A DNA stretch of 64,000 nucleotides, from positions 799,865,119 to 799,929,118 of the forward strand of contig CM062805.1 in assembly GCA_031772625.1 (NCBI GenBank), in the 5' to 3' direction. The stretch's first letter is position 1. Each line of letters begins with the position of its first letter. Below, in pieces: positions 55,381 through 64,000 of the stretch. The notes below the pieces were generated by a model that made no database searches, had not been told where the DNA came from, and saw only the letters and a program-made list of their open reading frames with translations. Source of the stretch: Pinus tabuliformis (lineage: Eukaryota > Streptophyta > Pinopsida > Pinales > Pinaceae). A program made the position numbers and the translations under genes.

Positions 55381-56319
55381 TTAGTTAGTAGTTTTAGTTT
55401 TAGATTCAGTTTTAGTTTTAATTTTGCTTTATTTTTGCCTAAAATGAGGATGGTCATTTAAACCGCATCCTACATTTTTGTAATAAATTATTTTTAGACT
55501 TAGTAGTATTTAAACCCTTCTCATGCATTTAGAGAAGGGTCCAAAAATTTGTCAAAAACTTGTCCTCAGAACATGCACTTTTGCACCCTCCGAGGAGGTT
55601 TTGATGAATGAATGGAACATGATTTATTGATATCTGCATTTAATATCTACTACTGATGTTGCACTTTTGTACTCTTAGTGGATGTTGGATTAAGAAGAAA
55701 TAGATCATTATTGCTAGAGCTCATGAGTAGAACTAGTTATAAATGGTACTTTTATCTCTTAAATGTTTCTGCTTATGTGTTATGGTGATATTCATGTTCA
55801 GTTATTTATATATGAATGTTTAAATGCTTGAGTTATCATTTGGCACTTTTGTACGATGATAGCTATTTATTTATGCTCAGTATATGAGTAGCTTACTATG
55901 CAATATGTTTTTCACAACTGTTTCATATAACTTTTTATATGAAATGGTTTATTTTTATTGAATTCTTTTCTCATAGAAGTTGAATGATCTTTATTACCAA
56001 CTGTCATTTGAAATCATTTTAGGTCTCATAAAGGAAAGATTATATCCAGGGTTTTTTTAGAATTAGATATTTCTGTTTATTAGATTACAATTGCATATTG
56101 ATAGATTAGATTTAGAATAAAGAAAGCATTTTACGTAGGAATCATTAGTTAAGAAATATCAATTCTCAACACACGCACACACACACACATATTGGGAAAC
56201 TTGTCCCATATCCCCAGTCATACCCACTATACCAAACGGAAAAGGAGTTGCTAACCAAGGTCCGGACCGGGTGGGTATCCCCCTTGTTGTAGACTCGATT
56301 TTTGGGGTTTCAACATATT

Positions 56320-56338
56320 TGGCGCTAGAAGGAGGGCC
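56320..56338 (+). other. Primer binding site of H, tRNA not identified
   Basis: TGGCGCTAGAAGGAGGGCC, four bases after the LTR end. It has the TGG start expected from a tRNA CCA end, but I could not match it to a plant tRNA from memory. Confidence 0.65.
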
Positions 56339-56348
56339 AAAACTGTGA

Positions 56349-58264
56349 ATGGAAAACAAGTCTAAATCTAAATACTAGTCTAAGAGTAAATCACCCTCAC
56401 CATCTCCCCTGACTTCTCCATCGCACTCAGAACCTTTAAATCTTGAGCCAGAAGTCGAAAGAACAACAACCACTGCCAAAAACCCTGATATTTCAGAGAA
56501 ATCTACTATTGAACCTCTTGAAGTTGAATCTTTGATTCATAAACTTCAATGATTTTCAATATCACCTCAAAGATCTGATAAATCTCAAGGCAGTGTGACT
56601 TCGCAATATAATCCTGCTCATCTTCTCACTAGATTAAAGAGCGAAACGTTTGGTATTGAGCCAACTGAGTTACCTCTACCTACAAGGAAGAGAGCCAGGA
56701 AATCACCTAAAGGGTCTGATAGTGAGACTCTTTCGTCATCATCATCCATCTCAACTTCCCCACCATGAAGTCAACCATCCACTCCTCCACTTCAAATCAT
56801 CGTCCATCAGACCACTGGAACTTCAACATCTCCTTCTCAAACATCAAGAACTGTAATATCCTCATCTTCCCAACCACAAGGATCATCTTCTGCGCTTTTC
56901 TCTATTAGCAGTTCAGCAATGGCCCAAATGCCATGGAATAACCCAGGGGCAGTCTTAATGCCTACGCCCTTGAGTCAACTACCAGCCCATCCTGAAAAAT
57001 GGCTGCCGAAGTTTAATCCTAAAGAAGGCATGCTAGCAGAAGAACACATAAATAATTTTATGTTATCCATAAATCTTAATGGGGTCACTAATGAAGATGT
57101 TGTCATTCGGATTTTCCCTTACACGTTGCAAGGAGCAGCTGGATCATGGTATTTCTCATTACCATCCGGGTCTATTACTAGTTGGGACATCTTCCAACAA
57201 AAATTCTTGACTAAGTTTGGTGATGACAAGTCCACTGCAACATTAATCAATGACCTATCTAACCTTAGAGCTGAGTCAAAGGAACCTATCAAAGACTTTA
57301 ACTCACGTTTTAATAAACTATTGAACAAAATTCATACTACTTCTAAACCCAGCGAAGAAGTGCGAAGTGAATGGTATATCTCTGCCTTACCATCAAACAT
57401 AGCAATCTTTGTGGATAGAGCTAACAAAACAACTTTAGCTGACAATATGAAGGAAGCAATAGCAGTAGAGAAACGTATCATAGCTCTAGAAAAGAAAAAT
57501 GTCGTTGAAGAATGTAAATCCAAAAAGGTTTCTTTCAAAGAAGATCCAAAGAAAAACAACCCAAAGACCCATTTGATTTAGAAGGATTGCAAAAAGTTTT
57601 GAAAACCATGTCTTATGAAATGGTTGATATAAAGAAACAAGTAGCAGAGACTTCTTCTAAAAAGCCTTACAAGCCTTATAGAAGAAATCCTTCGACTAAT
57701 CCAAAGCCTCCTAACACTATTACAAGTGTTGAATCAGAAGAAGAAGAAGAGGAAATTACTACCGACATACCTACCGATGAAGAAGAAGTTGTAGAATTAC
57801 AAGGTATGTGGGATTTCATCCTCCTCGATGAAGATGATCAAGAGGCATTGCCAGTTAGTACTCGAAGTAGAAATCAACTCGATCCTCCTCAATCTACCCC
57901 AAAGCCAAAGAGCGCAAGCTCAATGCCTAAGGATAACGTCACAACCAAGAAAACTACATCCAAAGGGACTCAAACCAGCCCAGTCCAAACAGATTCACCA
58001 ACCCCATCTAAAACATTGATTGTTTCGGATGAAATAGAGTATAACATCATAGAAGACATGAAGAAGACTAGCGCCAACATCACTTTTTATGAATTGAGCA
58101 AGTTAAAACATCAGCAAAAGCTCCTTATGAAAGAATTTCATGTAGTACCAGTCGCACCATTTCCCGCCGCTGTATTCTTGCAAGCTTCCCATGAGATGGG
58201 AAGACCTCCAAATACTATGATTAACAAAGTTGATCCAAATGACATCGCTCTAATTGGAGGAAGG
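56349..58264 (+). pseudogene. gag: Gag of element H
   Basis: ATG at 56349, with in-frame stops at 56376, near 56550 and near 56767 in a Ser/Thr/Pro-rich N-terminus. The core 56919-57581 is the retrotransposon gag domain (WLPKFNPKEG, GSWYFSLPSGS, SRFNKLLNKI). A one-base shift near 57565 leads into 57587-58264 with an acidic part and KTLIVSDEIEYNIIED. No zinc knuckle is seen. Confidence 0.85.
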
Positions 58265-58267
58265 TAA

Positions 58268-58660
58268 AGATCTCATACTCCACCATTTCTTCTTACTTAT
58301 GAAATTTTCAATAAAAATTTTCATAATTGTTTAATGGATTCAGGAGCCTCATCCAATATTTTACCTAAATCAATTTGTGCAAAGTTGAACGTTAAACCTC
58401 AAAAATCTTTTGTGTGCATAGTGCAGTTGGATCGGTCACAAGTTGAAGTGATTGGCGAATTAAATCAGGTTACCATAACGCTGTCATCTAATCCAAAGGT
58501 ATGTCAAGTTATCGATATTTTAGTTGCAGACATTCAAAAATTCTATGGCTTAGTTCTTAGTAGGGATTGGTCAGAAAAGCTTCATGGATATTTTGCAACT
58601 AATTGGTTGCATATGTGGCTCCCTTACAATGGTAAGCCAAATCAGATAAAGGTTGAGTGA
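58268..58660 (+). pseudogene. pol: Aspartic protease of element H
   Basis: It directly continues the previous frame after one TAA (58265-58267). DSGAS is at 58337-58351 (Asp codon 58337). LVADIQKFYGLVLSRDW is the usual second half. It is open to 58660. Confidence 0.88.
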
Positions 58661-58859
58661 GAAAGACATCAGAAATACATAGTAACAGAATTGGAAGGAG
58701 TAAACGAACTGGTAGCATACAACAATAATATAAATGGAAACTATTCTGTTGATTCTTTCCTAGGAAATTTCAATGCTCACACTTCACCATACTTAGAACA
58801 TTCTATTTTTATCTCAAGTAGAAAAATTTTCTCAGGCAGATAGTTCTAAATGCATTAAT

Positions 58860-59270
58860 TTTATAGATAATCCTGTAAATAAATGTTTATTTTGGAAGTT
58901 ATTTTTTGACGGTTCTAAGTCTAATGAAGGAGCAGGAGCAGGATGAGTATTAGCTAGCCCAGAAGGAGCTAACTTGTAGACTCGAGTTCGATTGCACCAA
59001 TAATACTACAGAATCTGAGGCTTTAGTCCAAGGATTATACAAGGTAATCAGATTGAACAAAAAGTATCTACAATTCTTCGGAGATTCTGAAATTGTTATC
59101 AGACAGGTACGGAATACTATACATTGTCTATCAGGTCATTTAAAGCATTACCAGTCTTTAGTACAAGATCTGACTGAACATTTTATAGCATTTAATATTT
59201 AATCAATTCCTAGAATCCAAAACACTAGTGCTGACCTCTTATCAAACGTGGCTTCCAAGCTCATTCTTTG
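58860..59270 (+). pseudogene. pol: Archaeal-like RNase H of element H, upstream of RT
   Basis: Pieces in two frames show FFDGSKSNEGAGAG (Asp 58918-58920), NNTTESEAL (Glu near 59011-59019), FGDSEIVI (Asp 59083-59085) and NTSADLL (Asp 59233-59235), the complete D-E-D-D set. Two stops and one shift break it. It lies between protease and RT, not after RT. Confidence 0.8.
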
Positions 59271-59442
59271 AGAATACATTAGCCCCGACAGATTTTCAAT
59301 CGAATTAATCTTTAGACCCTCAATTCCTGATAACATTACAAATTCAAGAATTTTCAACGATGATCCTGATATTGTAAGCTTCCTCGCCTCTGAGGGATAT
59401 TATACTAATCAGATAATCGATGAGGACCAACGTGAAAAACAA

Positions 59443-60348
59443 TTGCAACAAGATAGCACTAATAATGCTATGCCCAAATCAGTAGTTAAATTAGAAGATC
59501 TATATGATTTAAAAGATCGATTCAAAAGATCTACCAATTCAAATCTTCAAAGTTCAACTCTGAACTATGAATTAGTGAATCTTAGAACTAATACCAAGCC
59601 ACAGAATATCAACCTAGGCCTTGGCCTGGCTCCTGAAGAAAAACTAGCGTATGTTCGTCTCTTGAAACAATACAAAAGTGTCTTTGCTTGGAACTACGAT
59701 GAACTTAAAACTTATGACACTTTTGTCATCCAACATACTATCCCAATGATAAACGATGAAAAACCTGTCCAGCAGAAATTGAGAAAGATACATCCTAATT
59801 TAGAAAACCAGATCAAATCTGAGCTTAATAAGCTATTGAAATCCAAAATCATCTTTCCCATATGACATTCTCAATGGGTTTCCAATATGGTTCCCGTTAG
59901 GAAAAAGAATGGAGACATTAGAATTTGCATTGAATTTCGAAATCTTAACAAAGCCTGCCAGAAAGATAATTTTCCTTTGCCTCCTATGGAGCAAATATTG
60001 CAGGCAGTTACAGGATCAGAACTAATGTCGTTCTTGGATGGTTTCCCCAGCTATAACCAAGTTTTGTTCCATCCCGATGATCAATTAAAAACCACATTCA
60101 GGACCAAATGGGGTACTTATGCCTATCAAAGGATGCCTTTTGGTCCGATTAATGCTGGTGCCACATTCCAAAGAGCCATGGAAATCACATTTAAAGGATT
60201 AGTAAACAAATCGATAGTAATCTACTTGGATGATATAACTGTATATTCAAAGAAGCGAGGCAATCATATCAAAGATTTAAAAAGATCTTCCAACGGTGTC
60301 AAAGGTACGGAATTTCACTTAACCCAAAAAAATCCTTTTTTGCATTAA
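59443..60348 (+). pseudogene. pol: Reverse transcriptase of element H
   Basis: The N-terminal part 59443-59865 has KSVFAWNYDELKTYD and QQKLRKIHPNL; one TGA at 59863-59865 interrupts it. 59887-60348 has PVRKKNGDIRICIEFRNLNK, FLDGF, NAGATFQRAM and the intact active site YLDDITVYSKK. A lost A in the run near 60277 shifts the end of the frame. Confidence 0.93.
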
Positions 60349-61001
60349 GTGAAGGAAAACTTCTTGGGTTCATAGTGTCGAAATCTGGAATCCATATCAA
60401 TCCTGATAGAATCAAGGAAATTTCCGAAATAGCTTTGCCTCACAACAAGAAAGCTATGCAATCTTTCCTTGGCCAGATTAAATTTGTAAAGAGATTTGTT
60501 CCAGATTTTTCAAGAATCGTATCTCCTTTACAGGAAATGATTAAAAATAACTCAAACTTCAAATGGGGCCAAGACGAATATGAAGCATTTAATTTGATCA
60601 AACAAGCAATCGTTAACGCTCCATCTTTAGCAACTCCCATTTTTTCCGATCCTTTTATTTTATGTACATTTGCATCCAATAAATTATACGCTATGATACT
60701 CACTCAACCAAATCAAGACAAGGCAGAAGCCCCAATTGCTTTTTTTAGTTCAAATTTACAAGGGGCTGAATTAAACTATTCAGATGTAGAGAAACAAGCA
60801 TTTGCTATTTTCAAAGTGATAAAATATTTCAGACCCTTTTTACTTAAAACCCATACAAAGATCATAGTATCATTTCTAGCAGTAAGAAATCTTTTAGTAC
60901 AGAAAGATGTGGGTGAGAAAAGAGCTAATTGGGTTACCGCATTACAAGAATATGACGTTGAGATTAAACCAACAAATATTGTTAAAGGTCAAGGCTTTTG
61001 A
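60349..61001 (+). pseudogene. pol: RT end and ordinary RNase H of element H, catalytic residues replaced
   Basis: KSGIHINPDRI and MQSFLGQIKFVKRFVPDFS end the RT. The RNase H shows CTFASNKLYAMILTQ and APIAFFSSNLQGAELNYSD. The first Asp is absent (TFAS), the Glu of EKE is Gln (EKQAF) and the TDH Asp is absent (VSFLAV). It is open for 208 codons, so the substitutions are not just frame damage. Confidence 0.85.
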
Positions 61002-61004
61002 AAA

Positions 61005-62278
61005 ATGCTAGCTGGAGCATCGCTTATTTCAGAAATACCATCTACAGAGATACAAATGTGTGAGGTAAGCCTAAACGATGTTGATTCATTATACACTGAT
61101 ATCATATTCTATCTAAAGAATGGATATGCCGCTTCAAACCTCGATTCTACAAAGAAAAGATCTTTAAGGTTAAAGGATAAGCAATATCAGCTCGTGAACG
61201 ATGTAATTTTTAGGATGAATTATGATTATGTTCTCCTTAGATGTCTTGAGAAATCTAAAGCTGAAAAGGTTTTGCAGGAACTCCATGATAGACCAGCAGG
61301 TGGACATTATGCTGGTGATACTACTACACATAAAATCCTCCACGCAAGCTATTACTGGCCCACATTATTCAAAGACACACATAGCTATGTAAGAAAGTGT
61401 CAAGTTTGTCAAACTACTACTGGAAGACAAAAGAAGCCATCATTACCTTTACAGCCAGTCGGCATTGAACAACCTTTTGATCAATGGGGATTGGATATAA
61501 TAGGTGAGATTTTTTCGTGCTCTTCTAAACAGCATAGGTATATCCTTACAGATATAGACTATTTCACTAAATGGGTAGAAGCTGTTCCTCTCAAGACAAC
61601 TAATGCTGAACACATCATTGAATTTATAGATCAATTCATAATCACCAGGTTTGGTTTGCCCTCTGCTTTAATGTTTGATAATGCATCGTATTTTTCTGGC
61701 CATGCTATGACTGGATTTGCACTCAAAAAGGTTTTACGCTTAAGTACTCTGCCAATTATTACCCACAGTTGAATGGGTTAGCTGAATCTATGAACAAAAA
61801 ATTGATTAGGATCATTAAGCAAACCATTGACCAAAGTCATAAAAATTGGCACAAATCTTTAATATATGCTTTATGGGCGAACCGAATAACACAGAAAGCC
61901 TCCATTGGCACTTCTCCCTTTAATTTAGTTTATGGGAAAGAAGTGGTTCTTCCAACTCATCTAACAATTCCCTCTTTGGCCTTAGTTCAATATGTCGATA
62001 AAACACTAACTTCTTCCTTACAACTAAGGCAATTACAAATCTTTAAGCTAGAGGAGCAAAGAAAGCAGGCTAAAATAACTCATGCTCATCACCAAGCTTT
62101 AGTAAAAGCTTCTTTTGACTCAAACATGATGTTCAGAAAAGACTTTCAGATAGGGGATCTAGTTTTAAAATGGGACAAGGCTCATGAGGAAAATGGAAAA
62201 CATATGAAGTTTCAACGAACGTGGCTTGGCCCTTTCCAAATCGTAGAAATCATAGGCCCATCTACCTTTATGTTATAG
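61005..62278 (+). pseudogene. pol: Integrase of element H
   Basis: The finger is GGHYAGDTTTHKIL and RKCQVCQ, then the core WGLDIIGEI (Asp), MFDNASYFSG (Asp) and LAESMNKK (Glu, 61769-62278 frame). The C-terminal part ends with GPFQIVEIIGP. One lost A near 61728 shifts the frame, and a TGA at 60999-61001 separates it from RNase H. Confidence 0.92.
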
Positions 62279-63409
62279 GATTTAATAGGAAAAAGAGAAT
62301 CTTTACCCTTTAATGGGCAGATCCTTAAAAAAATACTTTTCATAGGAGATCATTCTTCTATTTTGTAAATTAGTTTTTCTTTACTTTCATAATAAAACCA
62401 ATTGTAAACAGAATTCATGAAAAGGACAAGTATTTCTTTTAGATTTTGTTTTTTCTCTTGTATAAATAGAAATAATCTAGAAAGTTGGTCATTACTATTG
62501 AAAGATACAGTCAAAAAGCTATAAGCCTGAATATGATACTAGTTTCAACCTTGTAAATTTTGATAAAAAGATACCTTTAGTGGGAATTTGTTTTATATTA
62601 GTCCAATGAAAGGCATCAATAACAAAACAATGATTCTTTGTAGAAAAGCTCTTTCCAAAAACTCTACCATTTTCATCCAGAGCTATTCTTAAGGAAATAA
62701 TGACTTCCTCCCCACTTAAGGAATCACAAGTTTCAGGGAATAATCCAATGATACACTTAAAACTTAAAGAATAAGAGGTCTCATCACGAGCCGACTTATC
62801 ATGATCATAGATATTATAACTTGTTGACTTTGCCAAAACTGCATACCACAATAGGGCAATGACTTAAGATTGTTGCAATCAAAAGACAAGGGGTCTCATC
62901 ACGAGCCAGCTTGTTCAGTAAAGCTATAAATCGAGTGAGTGGCACTGTCATAATTTGGCTATCAAACCAAGACATTGTTCTTTAAGGATTGAAAGAAAAT
63001 GAAAGAAATAAGTGTAGATATGAATTTCTCTTTGAAATTGTATATTTCTCCAATTGGGATACAGGATCATTGCTGGGTAACAGGTAACCTTGTCGAGGCT
63101 ATAAACGCCTGTTGGCAGCAGTGGATCTACCTACGACAAATGAGCATATTTAAAACTGATTTACAGAGAAGGCTTTGTTTTTATCTTTATAAACCAAGTA
63201 GTGACTGATGTGAATACAATGACTAGCTCCAGGAAGTAAATAAACAAAATTCACATAGACAAAACAAACTATCATTAACGACTGAAAAGCATAGTGTATT
63301 TTATCTTTCTATAATAAAGTTTAATTTTCTAGGAAATTTTCTCTTTTGGAAGTTTAGGAAATTCAAAAGAAAAGCAGAGATAACTGGTTCTTCCAAGTGA
63401 ATAGCCAAT
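62279..63409 (+). other. Element H 3' noncoding region
   Basis: No gene is visible. A 23-bp near-repeat, GGTCTCATCACGAGCC-type, occurs at 62775-62797 and 62890-62912. A purine-rich stretch AAAAGAAAAGCAGAGA at 63367-63382 is the best PPT candidate but is 27 bases from the LTR. Confidence 0.55.
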
Positions 63410-64000
63410 TGTTGTGTCCGGAAACAACCCCCTTCTTATTTAGTTTTATCACTAATACTAAATAAGTGGGGACCCTTATTCAAAAATTAAAAAAAATCAA
63501 TTAATGCCTGTATTTCCTTTTTCAATAAAACTTACTATCATAAACTTAGAAGAATACCATCAAACATCTAAAAAGACTTAAGTTTTATGATAAGTTAGAA
63601 GGAAATCACTCATTAAAGTACGTCACATCGCAAAAAGGGTAAAGGATACCTTCTCACAAGCAGAATTCTAAAAATGCGAAATCGCGATGCGAAATCACAC
63701 ATAAAAAACCCTCATCGCATCGCATGCATCAAAACCTCACCTACGCTGAAGTGCTTTAAAATGCCGATATGCGATGACGCATCTCTCAAATCACATTTTG
63801 CGGAAAACACATTAATGAATGCTTGCCACACGTAAAGGATTTGCGATATTGCGATCTTGTGATACTGCAATCTGCAATATTGCAAAACAAATCGCAAAAT
63901 CTCCTTATCGCAGATCTGCACGGTCCATCATTCAAGAAAGTTTTTCCATAAATCGAGGCCCAGTTATGCGCAATTATGTTAATTAATGAGTTGGTTGGCA
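63410..64000 (+). repeat. 3' LTR of element H, cut by the window edge
   Basis: It aligns with 53688-54283; I count about 10 differences in the first 240 bases. It contains the same 9-bp dyad and GCGAT words. Confidence 0.93.

Larger units (their letters stand above)
53688..56315 (+). repeat. 5' LTR of element H (about 2.6 kb)
   Basis: The start TGTTGTGTCTGG matches the 3' LTR at 63410; the 590 bases visible there align throughout. The end TTTCAACA is followed by a PBS-like sequence, so the length rests on that. Inside are a GCGAT-rich segment (53950-54230), a decayed ORF, a hairpin at 55514-55540 next to TATTTAAA and a CA microsatellite near 56168-56190. Confidence 0.8.
53688..64000 (+). mobile_element. 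Element H: Ty3/gypsy with an RNase H before RT
   Basis: LTRs at 53688-56315 and from 63410. The plus-strand order is gag, protease, archaeal-like RNase H, RT, ordinary RNase H, integrase. It is inserted in G. I recall similar plant polyproteins with this domain order but cannot name the family. Damage is limited to some stops and single-base shifts. Confidence 0.9.

Noticed and set aside
63712-63921. 69-codon ORF with Ile/Gln/Tyr repeats in the H 3' LTR
   Set aside because: It arises from the GCGAT/ATATTGC word row, not from a gene.

Overview
The window is plant nuclear intergenic DNA. It is almost entirely a nest of LTR retrotransposons on both strands. I see no complete host gene, rRNA, tRNA gene or CRISPR array. 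The element types point to a seed plant with a large, repeat-rich genome: Ty3/gypsy elements of the Tat type primed by tRNA-Arg, Sirevirus-like Ty1/copia elements primed by initiator tRNA-Met, and gypsy families primed by tRNA-Glu or an unassigned tRNA. I cannot name the species. The letters A to J are my own labels for elements.

Layout. A (1-5372, minus, Tat gypsy, left end outside the window) sits in J (5373-6004, a small copia remnant). J borders AT-rich, partly duplicated non-LTR DNA (6005-9850). B (9851-24600, minus) is a nearly full-length but decayed Tat gypsy element carrying gag, protease, RT, a degenerate RNase H, integrase, a second RNase H and an antisense gene. A 144-bp stretch of unknown origin follows. 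E and F (24745-49984, minus) are gag-only Sirevirus-like elements in tandem that appear to share one LTR (44746-46833). D (26483-43555, minus, gag-pol copia) is inserted in E with the target duplication AAGTC. C (27057-35002, minus, Tat gypsy with gag and protease only) is inserted in D's 3' LTR with the target duplication GGATC. On the right, G (from 49985, plus, gypsy) appears inserted in F's LTR, and H (53688 to the window edge, plus, gypsy) is inserted in G's protease region.

Order of insertion as read from nesting: E/F before D before C; F before G before H; J before A. By eye the C LTRs differ at about 18 of the first 225 bases, while the H LTRs differ at about 10 of the first 240, so C is the older of those two. 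Most pol genes are dead. D has lost the protease Asp and an RT Asp, and B has lost an RT Asp. A gag is the best preserved: apart from one lost G it is open from its start to the window edge.

The most unusual signals are structural. (1) Each E/F LTR carries an array of about ten mini-hairpins with near-constant 6-base loops and arms that change from unit to unit while staying complementary, just upstream of the TATA box. (2) B and C share 3' noncoding hairpins with conserved 18-base loops. (3) A, B, C and H each carry CpG-rich dyads in LTRs, leaders or 3' regions. (4) B and H place a catalytic-looking second RNase H at different ends of pol, and in both the ordinary RNase H has lost its catalytic residues. 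(5) A gag has a long Q/P/G/Y-rich region with PQGYQ repeats. All calls come from reading the sequence and from recalled family knowledge; no database search was run.
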